DNA from: Parvularcula lutaonensis
GTDB lineage: Bacteria > Pseudomonadota > Alphaproteobacteria > Caulobacterales > Parvularculaceae
Direction of reading: 5' to 3'
Length of the DNA: 64,000 nucleotides
Assembly: GCF_014651915.1 (NCBI RefSeq)
Contig: NZ_BMXU01000002.1
Coordinates: 248,001 to 312,000, forward strand
Under the pieces are notes generated by a model. That model had not been told where the DNA came from and searched no databases. It saw only the letters and a list, made by a program, of their open reading frames with translations. The position numbers and the translations under genes were made by a program. How positions within the stretch are numbered: position 1 is the stretch's first letter; each line of letters starts with the position of its first letter. This document shows positions 1-8,920 of this stretch, piece after piece.

Positions 1-65
1 ACGAGTTTTTCGGCTGCGACTTAACCGTAGGTGACGGATCGTGCTCGCTCCGCCATAGGGCGTGC

Positions 66-1583
66 ATGGCCTATCGTTCCCTCCGCGACTTTCTCCAGAA
101 GCTCGAGCAAGAAGGCGAGCTTCTCCGCGTCAAAGACCCGGTTTCCACGGTGTTGGAGATGACCGCCTTCCAGCGCGAAATGCTCGCGCGGGGTGGTCCG
201 GCAGTCCTCTTCGAAAACGTGATCCAGGAAGACGGCACCCCCTCGGACATGCCGGTCTTGGTGAATCTCTTCGGGACAGTTCGCCGCGTCGCGATGGCCG
301 TGACCTTTGGCGGCAAGGAGCGCCGAACCGGTGAAGAGCTCCGCGAAGTCGGCGAGACCCTCGCCTTCCTGCGCCAGCCCGAGCCGCCACAGGGCCTGAA
401 GGATGCCATGGAACTCCTGCCGCTGGCCAAGCAGGTCCTCGCCATGCGCCCCTCTTCGACCAAGAAGGCCCCCTGCCAGCAAGTCGTGCTGACCGGCGAC
501 GATATCGACCTGCACAGGATCCCGATCCAGACCTGCTGGCCTGGCGAGCCCGCGCCCCTCATCACCTGGCCTCTGATCGTCACGAAAGGCCCGTCGGACA
601 AGCGCGAGGATGCCTTCAATCTCGGAATCTACCGCATGCAGCGGCTGGGCCGGAACAAGACGATCATGCGCTGGCTCAAGCATCGCGGCGGCGCCCAGCA
701 TCACCAGCGCTGGTCAAAGGAAAAGTCCGAGCCCCTGCCCGCCGCGGCCGTCCTTGGCGCGGACCCCGGAACGATTCTCGCGGCCGTCACGCCTGTCCCG
801 GACACCCTCTCGGAATACCAGTTCGCCGGTCTCCTTCGCGGCAAGAAGGCCGAGCTCGTCGACTGCAAGACCGTGCCGCTGAAAGTCCCTGCCGAAGCTG
901 AGATCGTCCTCGAAGGCTATGTCTCCCTCGATGAGTATGCCGATGAAGGCCCCTATGGCGATCATACCGGCTACTACAATTCGGTGGAAAAGTTCCCGGT
1001 CTTCACGGTGACAGCCATCACCATGCGCAAGGACCCGATCTACCTCTCGACCTTCACCGGCCGTCCGCCGGATGAGCCATCGGTGCTGGGCGAGGCGCTG
1101 AACGAGGTCTTCATCCCCCTCCTCCAGCAGCAATTCCCGGAGATCACCGATTTCTGGCTGCCGCCCGAGGGCTGCAGCTACCGGATCGCCGTCATCTCCA
1201 TGAAGAAGGCCTATGCGGGCCACGCCAAGCGGGTGATGCTGGGCGCATGGAGCTACCTCCGGCAATTCATGTACACCAAATGGGTGATCGTCGTGGACGA
1301 CGACATCGATGCGCGGAACTGGGAAGATGTCTGGTGGGCGATCTCCACCAAGATGGATCCGGCCCGTGACATCACTGTCCTCGACAATACGCCCATCGAT
1401 TACCTCGACTTCGCCTCGCCCGTGTCCGGCCTCGGGTCGAAAATCGGCCTCGACGCCACGGACAAATGGGAGGGCGAGACCAACCGGGAGTGGGGCGAAG
1501 TGCTTTCCATGGACCCGGAGGTGGAAAGCCGGATGAAATCACTAATCGACAAGTTGACGGATGGTGGAGCGGCGTCAGGATAG
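66..1583 (+). CDS. ubiD: UbiD family 4-hydroxy-3-polyprenylbenzoate decarboxylase
   Basis: Decarboxylates 4-hydroxy-3-polyprenylbenzoate to polyprenylphenol in ubiquinone synthesis, using prenylated FMN supplied by UbiX, whose gene lies at 19.1 kb on the same strand. The product is 505 residues, the usual UbiD length. It carries the family signatures NLGIYRMQ (residues 185-192) and [10 protein letters not shown] (from residue 295), which lie in the prFMN and metal pocket, and the later [12 protein letters not shown] stretch. There is no signal peptide or membrane segment, as expected for a cytosolic enzyme. The first ATG after the AGGG at 57-60 is taken as start. The gene stands alone: the next gene starts 62 bases after its stop. 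The family also contains aromatic acid decarboxylases, but full-length similarity to the ubiquinone type makes UbiD the best call. Confidence 0.93.
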   Translation: MAYRSLRDFLQKLEQEGELLRVKDPVSTVLEMTAFQREMLARGGPAVLFENVIQEDGTPSDMPVLVNLFGTVRRVAMAVTFGGKERRTGEELREVGETLAFLRQPEPPQGLKDAMELLPLAKQVLAMRPSSTKKAPCQQVVLTGDDIDLHRIPIQTCWPGEPAPLITWPLIVTKGPSDKREDAFNLGIYRMQRLGRNKTIMRWLKHRGGAQHHQRWSKEKSEPLPAAAVLGADPGTILAAVTPVPDTLSEYQFAGLLRGKKAELVDCKTVPLKVPAEAEIVLEGYVSLDEYADEGPYGDHTGYYNSVEKFPVFTVTAITMRKDPIYLSTFTGRPPDEPSVLGEALNEVFIPLLQQQFPEITDFWLPPEGCSYRIAVISMKKAYAGHAKRVMLGAWSYLRQFMYTKWVIVVDDDIDARNWEDVWWAISTKMDPARDITVLDNTPIDYLDFASPVSGLGSKIGLDATDKWEGETNREWGEVLSMDPEVESRMKSLIDKLTDGGAASG

Positions 1584-1645
1584 GCAAGCAGGGCATCGTC
1601 TTGTGTCATGGACAAGGGTTCGGGCGCATTTGGTGGGGTAGTTCT

Positions 1646-4345
1646 ATGAAGTCGTTCCGTCTGTTTCTCGCTACTGTTTGTTTCGCAGTCGCGCTTTCTG
1701 GCTGCACGGGCGGCGGAGGCGGCGACGGCACAAGCGGAAGCGGCGGATCACCGACGCCGCCGCCGACCACCCCGCCTCCACCTCCGCCGCCTCCGCCGCC
1801 GCCACCCCCGGCAGAGACCTTCTCGGTCAGCGGCCAGGTGCTGGCCGATCCCATCCTGACGGTGGACAGCGACCTTGCGGATCCGAACAACTCGAACACC
1901 GCCAACGGCACGATCAGCCAAGCCCAGTTCATCGACCCCGACGCAGAAGTGCGCGGCTATATTCAGTGCACGGGAAAAATATCGCCAAGCGACCCCTGCG
2001 ACCCGAACGACGATGACCAGGACTACTACCGGGCGACGCTCGAAGCGGGCCAGGTCGTCACCCTTACGATCGCGGATTTCTCTCCCCAGACACCGGACAC
2101 ACTCGATCTCGATCTCTACCTGACCGATCTCACTGGCACGATCCTCGCCCAGTCGATCGCCTTCTCCTCGAAGAACGAGACGGTGACGGTGCCCGAGAAT
2201 GGCGAGTACATCATCATCGCCGACGCCTTTGTGGGGTCCTCGAACTATTCGCTGGTCATCACGCCCGCTTTCTCCACCGGGCCGCAACAGCCTGCCGCTG
2301 CCAGCCAGATGAGCACGATGTCACCGCATTTCCTGACCGTGGTCGAACCTCAGTCTACGGCCATTCCCGATCCGGTCAGGAAAAGGTATCGCGAACGCCA
2401 GGTCGCCTCGCGCGAGGACCGCCGCGTCCTTCGCCCGCGCCTTGTCACGATGGACGATGGCGATCTGGCTCCAGCGAAGACCGGCGCGCTTTCGCCCGGT
2501 TTCCTTCGCGACCGCCTCGGCATCGAGACCGACGCGCCGGTCGATCCCGACTACGCGGCCAAGCTCACGCTGCTGCACCACATCAAGATCACGAACGCGA
2601 CGGCGAGGCGGGAAGTCCTTGCGCCCTATCACTATCCCCGCATGCACCAGGTGGCGCCGCCGCCCGATCCTTCGCTGCAATGGAACCTCGGCAGTGTCGA
2701 TTGGCAGTCCGCGCTGCAGGAGATCGAGGACCGCCTGCCGGGCGCCCAGCGGCCGCTGGTCGCAGTACTCGATAGCGGTGTGCTGACGACCCACCCGAAG
2801 ATAGCTCCGGTGATTGTCGATGCGCGGGACTTCGTGCCAGCCTTCATCGATGGCGACGCCTTCGATGCCGAGGCCGAAGAATCGGTGGACCCCAATGATC
2901 CGAACGGGTCCGAATGCTTCGACTTTCACGGCACCCATGTCGCGACGATTGCCACCGCGCCGCGAGGCGGGCCGACGCTCAATGGCCGCGACATGGTCGG
3001 CGGCGCGCCGTTTGCGGACCTCATGATGCTGAAGCTCGGCTTCAGCCAGGGCGATGACTGCCGCCTGATCGTCGGCGACATTCCCGAGGCAATCCGGTAT
3101 GCGGCTGGTCTTCCGAATGCCTCGCAAACACTGCCGCCGAGGCGGGCCGATGTCATCAACCTGTCCTTTGGTGGCCCAGCGCCGAACCCCGCGACCGAAG
3201 CGGCGATCGAAGAAGCGATCGCGGCCGGGGTGATCGTCGTCGCTTCGGCGGGCAATGACGGCGACGGAACGGAGAACGGGCCGAGCTGGCCGGCCTCCTT
3301 CCCGGATGTTTTCGCTGTCGCGGCCACGGACATCAACGACCTGCGCGCGCCGTACAGCTCGTTCTACCCGCAGGTGGAGATTGCCGCTCCCGGCGGCGAC
3401 GTTCGCTTCGACCTCAACGTCGATGGCTTTGCTGACGGCATCATCGGGGGTGTCGGACGCCTCAACACCGCCGGGAACGGCTTCGACCCGCGCTACTCGC
3501 TCTACCAGGGCACGTCGATGGCGGCACCGATGGCGGCGGCCGGCTTCGCGCTGATGAAGTCGATCTATCCCCAGCTGACCTCGGACGAAGCCCACCGCCT
3601 CGTGGAGGAGGGTCTCCTGACCACGGATATTGGCGCGCCGGGCCGGGACCCCGAAACCGGATTTGGCCTGATCTCCTACAGGAAGATGGTCGATGTCGCC
3701 CTCCAGCTGCGCGACGATGCCCTCAACCTTCCGCCCGGTTTCAGGATCGATCCACCGGTGGTCGACCTTGGTAATATCGGCAACACGGCGACGATCGACG
3801 TGACCCGCCTCGGTTCGCCGAGCTTCACCATCGACCGCGTGAGCGTCGCTGTGACGGGCAGCTCTGCCTCAATCCCCGACGGCCAGCCGCTGGTGACAGA
3901 TGCCGAGGGCTTCGGCACCTACGAGATCACGGTCGATCGCAGCGGGTTCACGCCGGGCTCCTATTTCGGCGAGATCACCGTGCACGCCAGCAATGGCGAC
4001 ACCAAGATCGTCCCGCTGAGCTTCCAGATCCCGCAGCCTAGCCTCAACGCCGAGACCGCACCGGCGCTGATCCTGCTGGAGGCCTTCGACGGCAATGGCT
4101 TCACCGAGGTCGACCGCATCGTTTCGAACGGGGCCGGCGAGAGCTTTTCGCTCACTGGCGTTGAGGCCGGCGACTACCGCCTCAGGATCACCACCGACAT
4201 GGATTTCGACCGCGAGATCTGTGATGCAGGAGAACTAGGCGGCACGTTCCCAGGCAAGGCTTGCGACTCCACGGCAGTCTTCACCGTGCCGGACGACAGC
4301 GAAAGCGTGACCCTCGACCTGATCCTCGACCGGCTTCCTGACTAG
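1646..4345 (+). CDS. Lipid-anchored subtilisin-like (S8) serine protease with PPC-like domain
   Basis: Predicted secreted protease of 899 residues. The N-terminus has a lipoprotein signal ending in the lipobox LSGC (Cys20), followed by a Gly/Ser stretch and a run of about 13 prolines that probably spans periplasm or peptidoglycan. Residues about 100-210 resemble a bacterial pre-peptidase C-terminal (PPC) beta domain. The S8 catalytic triad is readable: Asp376 in VAVLDSGV, His428 in FHGTHVA and Ser624 in GTSMAAP. The rest is beta-rich C-terminal sequence. An open frame continues upstream to 1466, but only the ATG at 1646 gives a signal peptide. A membrane coiled-coil gene starts 72 bases downstream on the same strand. 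The substrate is unknown. Family assignment is secure; function is inferred. Confidence 0.88.
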   Translation: MKSFRLFLATVCFAVALSGCTGGGGGDGTSGSGGSPTPPPTTPPPPPPPPPPPPPAETFSVSGQVLADPILTVDSDLADPNNSNTANGTISQAQFIDPDAEVRGYIQCTGKISPSDPCDPNDDDQDYYRATLEAGQVVTLTIADFSPQTPDTLDLDLYLTDLTGTILAQSIAFSSKNETVTVPENGEYIIIADAFVGSSNYSLVITPAFSTGPQQPAAASQMSTMSPHFLTVVEPQSTAIPDPVRKRYRERQVASREDRRVLRPRLVTMDDGDLAPAKTGALSPGFLRDRLGIETDAPVDPDYAAKLTLLHHIKITNATARREVLAPYHYPRMHQVAPPPDPSLQWNLGSVDWQSALQEIEDRLPGAQRPLVAVLDSGVLTTHPKIAPVIVDARDFVPAFIDGDAFDAEAEESVDPNDPNGSECFDFHGTHVATIATAPRGGPTLNGRDMVGGAPFADLMMLKLGFSQGDDCRLIVGDIPEAIRYAAGLPNASQTLPPRRADVINLSFGGPAPNPATEAAIEEAIAAGVIVVASAGNDGDGTENGPSWPASFPDVFAVAATDINDLRAPYSSFYPQVEIAAPGGDVRFDLNVDGFADGIIGGVGRLNTAGNGFDPRYSLYQGTSMAAPMAAAGFALMKSIYPQLTSDEAHRLVEEGLLTTDIGAPGRDPETGFGLISYRKMVDVALQLRDDALNLPPGFRIDPPVVDLGNIGNTATIDVTRLGSPSFTIDRVSVAVTGSSASIPDGQPLVTDAEGFGTYEITVDRSGFTPGSYFGEITVHASNGDTKIVPLSFQIPQPSLNAETAPALILLEAFDGNGFTEVDRIVSNGAGESFSLTGVEAGDYRLRITTDMDFDREICDAGELGGTFPGKACDSTAVFTVPDDSESVTLDLILDRLPD

Positions 4346-4417
4346 GTGCTCTGGGCCTTTCGCCTGAACGCGATTGCGGCCCATATTACCGGAAGTTGCC
4401 AACCGGGAGCACAAGTC

Positions 4418-5383
4418 ATGGCCGGTTTCGACCTGCCCTTTCCGCAGACGGATGAGAAGCTCCGAACCGCGGAAGGAGAGAGCCTTCGGTCCCGCCTTGT
4501 CGAAAGGGTGCGGGGTCTTCGCGGCGATCCGCTGACCATGCTCGCGGTCACGGCGGCGCTCTTCTTCCTGTTCGACGCGGCCCTGCATGGCCTCTGCGGA
4601 GGTGGTGCGGAAGGGTTCTGCGGAGCTCCGCGGCAGGGAGCTTTCAGCCTTCTCGTTCTGGCGACCCTGGTGGCGTGCGGATTCTTCGTCCGTGAGGCTT
4701 TTGGGCGTTATCTCTTCCACCGCACGCAGGTGCTGGCCGCTGTCGTCGCCGCGCTGCCGCTGGCACATCTTCTGACCACGGATCACCGGCCACAGGAGGC
4801 GGCCGTGGCGGATGACAAAGAAGCCCTCGCTTATATCGGTGAGCTCGAGGCGGCACTGTCTGCTTCCGAAGCTGATCGCCAGACCCTGTCCTTCAGGATC
4901 GCGGCGCTGCAGACGCGGATCGACCAGCAGCAACGGACAATCGACGCGATGCCCGCGCCCTTGGACACGCAGGCTGTCGCGGACATCGCTGCGGCGAAGG
5001 CTGCGGAGGTGCTGGCCGAAGGAACCCTGACCGAGGACGAGGCCGCCGAGGCTGCTCCCCCTCGGGTGGACGAGCCGCCCCTCAATGCTGCGGAGATCGC
5101 GAGACGCAACGCCGCGCTGAAAACCGTCGGCCCACGGATCGCAGCGATCGGGCCGGTGGACAGGCCAGCCCTGACGGAGCCGGTGGCTCTGTCCCCGGAG
5201 ATGGCCGAGGTTGCGGGGCGCCTGCAGCTTGACGAGCGGGAGCGCGCGATTCTTGCCACCGATGAAAGCCAGCAGACCTGCATCGCGACGCGGCTTGCGG
5301 AACGCGGTCCGCTTGCGGCGATGAACCACCGGCTCAACCCGGACCGGTTCGCCGCCTACCTGTCAAGCTGTTTCGACCAGTAG
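4418..5383 (+). CDS. Hypothetical inner-membrane protein with coiled coil
   Basis: I do not recognise this 321-residue protein. It has a short cytoplasmic head, then hydrophobic segments at about residues 37-52, 67-82 and 95-110, then a long Glu/Ala/Arg-rich region from about residue 130 that looks like a coiled coil (EYIGELEAALSASEADRQTL-type heptads). A compact C-terminal part contains two cysteines. The ATG at 4418 is preferred because GGGAG precedes it; a GTG directly after the protease stop (4346) is possible but adds an implausible tail. It follows the S8 protease on the same strand and may be co-transcribed, so it could be a membrane partner or regulator of that protease. That link rests only on position. 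Confidence 0.6.
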   Translation: MAGFDLPFPQTDEKLRTAEGESLRSRLVERVRGLRGDPLTMLAVTAALFFLFDAALHGLCGGGAEGFCGAPRQGAFSLLVLATLVACGFFVREAFGRYLFHRTQVLAAVVAALPLAHLLTTDHRPQEAAVADDKEALAYIGELEAALSASEADRQTLSFRIAALQTRIDQQQRTIDAMPAPLDTQAVADIAAAKAAEVLAEGTLTEDEAAEAAPPRVDEPPLNAAEIARRNAALKTVGPRIAAIGPVDRPALTEPVALSPEMAEVAGRLQLDERERAILATDESQQTCIATRLAERGPLAAMNHRLNPDRFAAYLSSCFDQ

Positions 5384-5719
5384 GCAGCGGCGCTTCTCTC
5401 CGCACGCGGATTCCTGCAGGCGGCAGCAAGAGCCCCCACGGGCGGTTTCGCATGAAGCCAGAAGGGCGGGCGGGATACGGAGCGGCTCGGGCGTGGGGTT
5501 CTTGCGCGGCATGGGGCGATTGCCGCGCGGGATCGTGGGGCGGGGATATCTCGTCTGGCACATGGCGGGGAGGCTGATATGCACTTTGGGAGAGAAGGAG
5601 CGGTGCACGCCGCCTTCGGCCTCATGCGCACTACGCCTGATTATAGCTGCTTCCGCGCCTTGCGTTGGCCAGGTGCTTCGGTGGACGGTAACGACAACGC
5701 GAAATCTGTGTGGTGGTTC
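5384..5719. other. 336-bp intergenic stretch holding a direct-repeat copy
   Basis: No convincing gene is visible. The frames that cross this stretch are arginine- and proline-rich shadows without ribosome-binding sites. It contains one copy (5579-5632) of a repeat that recurs just after the next gene. The promoter of the downstream serine hydrolase presumably lies here, but I cannot point to clear -35 and -10 boxes. Confidence 0.5.
5579..5632 (+). repeat. Direct repeat copy A flanking the serine hydrolase gene
   Basis: Begins ATGCACTTTGGGAGAGAAGG and ends near GGCCTCATGCGCACT. Aligned without gaps to copy B at 7269-7322, about 42 of 54 bases agree by eye, with the ATGCAC..TTGGGAGA start and the CATGC end conserved. 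The two copies bracket exactly one gene, which suggests a duplicated target, a recombination cassette or two members of a dispersed repeat. Confidence 0.6.
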
Positions 5720-7261
5720 ATGCCCAAAAATCTCGTCAGGGTCTTCTCTAGCCTCATGGTGAGCGCGCTCTTTTTCCTGGCTTTTGCCAATGCGACGGCA
5801 AATGCGGCGGAGCAGGCCGCGCCCGAAGCGATTGCCATCGACAAGATGGTCGAGGACGCTTTTGCGCAGTTCGAGGTGATGCCAGGCTTGGCGGTTGCCG
5901 TCTACACTCCGCAAGGCAGCTATGCGAGCGGGTTCGGCGTCACCGACATCGAAACCGCGGAGGCGGTTACCGAAGACACCGCGTTTTATATCGCGTCATC
6001 CACCAAATCGATGTGGGCCCTCGCCCTCGCAATCCAGCACGAGCGCGGCGATATCGATCTCGACCAGCCTCTCTCGGACTACGCACCGGATGCGCCATTC
6101 CGGCGCAGCATCGACACCGATCGGATCACGCCTCGCGACCTGCTCGCCATGTCATCTGGCATCAAGAACAGGCCGTTCGTTCACAGAGTGGCTTATTCCG
6201 GCGAGCACACACCGGAGCTTTTATGGGACCTGATCGGCACAACCAGAGAGAACTCAGCGCCTGAAATCGGCTACGGTCAATTTCGGTACACGAACTGGAA
6301 TTACATCCTGCTTTCCCGCCTGGTCGAGCATGAGCAACAAACCACGTGGCAGGACATCCTGTCGGAGGAGATCTTCGGCCCGCTCGGCATGTCACGCACC
6401 ACCCCGTTCATGTCCGTGGCCGAGGCTGAGGGCTGGTCGGTGGCGAAGCCGCATTCGACCGTTGAGCCAGATGGCGCGGCCCGTACCTATCTCCGGAAAA
6501 CCGATGCCACGATGCATTCCGCAGGCGGAGTGATCATGAGTGCGCGTGATGCGCTCGCCTGGCTCGAGATTTTTGTCGAAGACGGCACCCATGATGGCAA
6601 ACAGGTCATTCCGCAGGCGGTGATACGCGCGAGCCGTCAGCCCCTGACCGCGGCCGATACGACCTTCAACGGCTATCAACGGGATCACTACGGGCTTGGC
6701 TGGTATATCGGCCCCTACCGCGACACGGGCCATCAACTGGTCCACCACTTCGGCAGCTTTCCCGGCGCGCGGGCGCACGTGTCCTATATGCCCGATCAGC
6801 ATATCGGGGTCGCGGTATTCGCCAACGATTCGGGGATCGGCGACCGCTACGTCGATGTTCTTGCCAACGGTATCTACGACAGGCTTCTCGCGCTGCCCGA
6901 AGCAGAGGCGAATTACCAGAAAGGCATCGAGGATGTCGATGCGTGGGCTGATGACCTGAGGGTCAGGATCGCCGCGCTGCGCAGCGATATCGCATCCCGG
7001 CCATCAACCTTATCGCGGCCTCTTGCCGACTATGCAGGGACATATGTCGACAAGGAATACGGAACAATATCGGTTTCCGTCGAAGACGACCGCCTACGGA
7101 TGACCAACGGCGTCATGACCACCATTGCGCAACCCGGAACGGAAGCCGAGACGGTCCGCGTCGAACTCATTCCCCTTCAGGGGGAGATCATCGAATTCAA
7201 GGCTCGCGGACCTGAGATCAGCCAGCTGAAATACGAAGGCGCGACGTTCCGGAAGGAGTGA
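5720..7261 (+). CDS. Serine hydrolase, class C beta-lactamase fold
   Basis: Exported 513-residue penicillin-binding-protein/beta-lactamase-fold hydrolase. Residues 1-27 form a signal peptide (hydrophobic LMVSALFFLAFANATANA, then AEQ). The SxxK nucleophile motif is SSTK beginning at Ser93. The YxN motif is YTN in RYTNWNY, and an HFG in VHHFGSFPGA probably takes the place of KTG. A C-terminal beta domain of about 90 residues (from roughly 410) resembles the add-on domain of these hydrolases. An upstream ATG at 5579 lies in the flanking repeat and would destroy the signal peptide, so 5720 is preferred. The substrate could be a D-amino-acid peptide, an ester or a beta-lactam; sequence alone cannot decide. 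The direct-repeat flanks hint at past mobility. Confidence 0.85.
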   Translation: MPKNLVRVFSSLMVSALFFLAFANATANAAEQAAPEAIAIDKMVEDAFAQFEVMPGLAVAVYTPQGSYASGFGVTDIETAEAVTEDTAFYIASSTKSMWALALAIQHERGDIDLDQPLSDYAPDAPFRRSIDTDRITPRDLLAMSSGIKNRPFVHRVAYSGEHTPELLWDLIGTTRENSAPEIGYGQFRYTNWNYILLSRLVEHEQQTTWQDILSEEIFGPLGMSRTTPFMSVAEAEGWSVAKPHSTVEPDGAARTYLRKTDATMHSAGGVIMSARDALAWLEIFVEDGTHDGKQVIPQAVIRASRQPLTAADTTFNGYQRDHYGLGWYIGPYRDTGHQLVHHFGSFPGARAHVSYMPDQHIGVAVFANDSGIGDRYVDVLANGIYDRLLALPEAEANYQKGIEDVDAWADDLRVRIAALRSDIASRPSTLSRPLADYAGTYVDKEYGTISVSVEDDRLRMTNGVMTTIAQPGTEAETVRVELIPLQGEIIEFKARGPEISQLKYEGATFRKE

Positions 7262-7268
7262 AGCCGCA

Positions 7269-7322
7269 ATGCACCTTGGGAGAACCGGAGCGTTGCTTTC
7301 CGCCTGCGGCTTCATGCACCCT
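7269..7322 (+). repeat. Direct repeat copy B flanking the serine hydrolase gene
   Basis: Begins 7 bases after the hydrolase stop codon with ATGCACCTTGGGAGAACCGG and contains CGCCTGCGGCTTCATGC. It matches copy A at 5579-5632 in the same orientation. Confidence 0.6.
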
Positions 7323-7503
7323 TACGCTTGCTTCGAGATCGCGCGAGCGAACCAGCTCTCTCATCGACCTGTCGATCTCCGATCCGACGACGAGCAATAT
7401 CTTCCGAAACTCGAGCGAATAAGTTGTTGAGTTGTGTGACGAGGGTTCGACGTAGCTAAAGCTATTTACAGATCGTCCTCGAGGACGCTGAAAATTCTCC
7501 AGC

Positions 7504-8547
7504 TCACCCCTTCACCTTGTCAAACATAGCCCACACACCGTCAGCGCCGTGCCAGCTTCCCTGGGTTGCGCCCTTCGAATACTCAGTGGCCCTCGCTTCG
7601 AAAAAGTTGGCGTGTTCGACGCCGTTAAGCATTTCGCGGAGCCAGGGGAGCGGGTGCTTGGAGACTCCGTACACCTCGGGCAGGCCGAGCTGTTGCAGGC
7701 GCCAGTCGGCGACGTGGCGGATGTATTGCTTGATGTCGTCCGGGGTCATGCCCGGGATGTCGCCGGCCTCGAAGGCGAGGTCGATGAAGCGGTCCTCGAG
7801 GCCCACCACGGTCTTGCAGCAGTCGACGATGTCGTCGGCGACCGACTTGGTCAGGCAACCGGTTTCCTGCGCAAAGGTGTGGAAGAGCTTGATCATCCCC
7901 TCGCAGTGGAGGCTCTCGTCGCGGATCGACCAGGTGACGATCTGGCCCATACCCTTCATCTTGTTCTGGCGCGGGAAGTTCATCAGCATGGCGAAGGATG
8001 CGAAGAGCTGGAGACCCTCCGTGAACCCGCCGAACATGGCGACGGTGCGGGCGATGTCCGCCTCGGTCTCGACACCGAACTGACCCATATAATCGTGCTT
8101 GTCGGCCATTTCCTTGTAGTCGAGGAAGGCCGAAAACTCCGACTCCGGCATACCGATGGTCTCGAGCAGGAGGGCGTAGGCGGCGACGTGGATCGTCTCC
8201 ATGTTGGAGAACGCGGCCAGCATCATCTTCACCTCGACAGGTTTGAAGACGCGCGCGTAGCGCTCCATGTAGTTGTCGTTCACCTCGACATCGGACTGGG
8301 TGAAGAAGCGGAAGATCTGTGTCAGGAGATTCCGCTCACCATCGGAAAGCGCCCGCGCCCAGTCCTTGCAGTCCTCGCCCAGAGGAACCTCCTCCGGCAT
8401 CCAGTGGACCTGCTGCTGCTTCTTCCAGTAATCGAACGCCCACGGATAACGGTGCGGCTTGTACCCCTTGGACGGGATCATCAGGCCGGGCAGTGCTTTT
8501 CCGTTCTCGGGCGCGTCGAACATTCTGGTCTCTCCGAAGTTGGCCAT
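7504..8547 (-). CDS. nrdB: Ribonucleoside-diphosphate reductase, beta subunit (class Ia)
   Basis: Small subunit that houses the di-iron tyrosyl radical for deoxyribonucleotide synthesis and works with NrdA (23666-25534). It is 347 residues, normal for NrdB. Metal ligands and radical are readable: Asp86, Glu117-x-x-His120 and Tyr124 in ETIHVAAY, Glu177 in FTEGLQ, and Glu211-x-x-His214 in DESLHCEG. A Tyr at the radical position indicates a conventional class Ia enzyme rather than a Phe-type (Ic) one. No ATP-cone is present. It stands alone on the minus strand, about 15 kb from nrdA, behind its own pair of NrdR-like boxes at 8585-8631. Confidence 0.96.
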   Translation of the reverse strand: MANFGETRMFDAPENGKALPGLMIPSKGYKPHRYPWAFDYWKKQQQVHWMPEEVPLGEDCKDWARALSDGERNLLTQIFRFFTQSDVEVNDNYMERYARVFKPVEVKMMLAAFSNMETIHVAAYALLLETIGMPESEFSAFLDYKEMADKHDYMGQFGVETEADIARTVAMFGGFTEGLQLFASFAMLMNFPRQNKMKGMGQIVTWSIRDESLHCEGMIKLFHTFAQETGCLTKSVADDIVDCCKTVVGLEDRFIDLAFEAGDIPGMTPDDIKQYIRHVADWRLQQLGLPEVYGVSKHPLPWLREMLNGVEHANFFEARATEYSKGATQGSWHGADGVWAMFDKVKG

Positions 8548-8584
8548 GATGGCCTCGGGCCGTTGTGGTTAACGAAATCTGAAG

Positions 8585-8631
8585 CCACGATATCTTGTGT
8601 GTGCCATCCTGCAAAACGCTATTTGTGCACA
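8585..8631 (-). promoter_or_regulatory. Tandem NrdR-box candidates upstream of nrdB
   Basis: The 16-mer at 8585-8600 (ccacgatatcttgtgt) matches 13 of 16 positions of the NrdR consensus acaCwAtATaTwGtgt. A weaker second box lies at 8616-8631 (acgctatttgtgcaca), exactly 31 bp on, the three-helical-turn spacing typical of NrdR sites. The pair lies 38 to 84 bp upstream of the nrdB start. Confidence 0.65.
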
Positions 8632-8701
8632 AGATGAAGGGTATTCTTGTCGCAGGGCGCGTGGCTGGACAGGGGTGCACGCAGGCGCGAAACCTGCGTC
8701 C

Positions 8702-8893
8702 ATGTCGCTGTTCCGGATCATTCTCTACGCCATGGCCCTGGGCGTCGTGACGCGGTTCCTGTTCGTGGATATCGGCGAGATGGTCGGGCGGGAGCTGCCC
8801 GCCGGCCTGATCGGTATGGCGGTGGCGCTGGTCAGCGTGGTGCTCGCGGGGCGGATCCAGCCCTTGCCGAAAAAGCCCCGGCGCAAGGATTAG
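8702..8893 (+). CDS. Small hypothetical membrane protein
   Basis: A 63-residue product with two hydrophobic segments (about residues 3-20 and 30-50) and a basic tail ending PLPKKPRRKD. The frame is open from 8597, but the first part is unlike protein and includes the NrdR-box region, so the ATG at 8702 is preferred. The ribosome-binding site is weak. It ends 28 bases before the LpxR-like gene on the same strand and could share its transcript. No family recognised. Confidence 0.5.
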   Translation: MSLFRIILYAMALGVVTRFLFVDIGEMVGRELPAGLIGMAVALVSVVLAGRIQPLPKKPRRKD

Positions 8894-8920
8894 CGCTGGA
8901 ACTCCGGGGCCTGTTGGGCA

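Noticed and set aside
2321-3595. Long minus-strand open frame of 424 codons opposite the S8 protease
   Set aside because: It is the mirror of a well-supported protease gene, is rich in Arg/Gly/His, lacks motifs and a ribosome-binding site, and owes its length to GC-rich third positions.
7474-7487. 14-bp palindrome CGTCCTCGAGGACG after nrdB as a terminator
   Set aside because: It has no loop or T-tract, so it does not make an intrinsic terminator; probably chance or a protein site.
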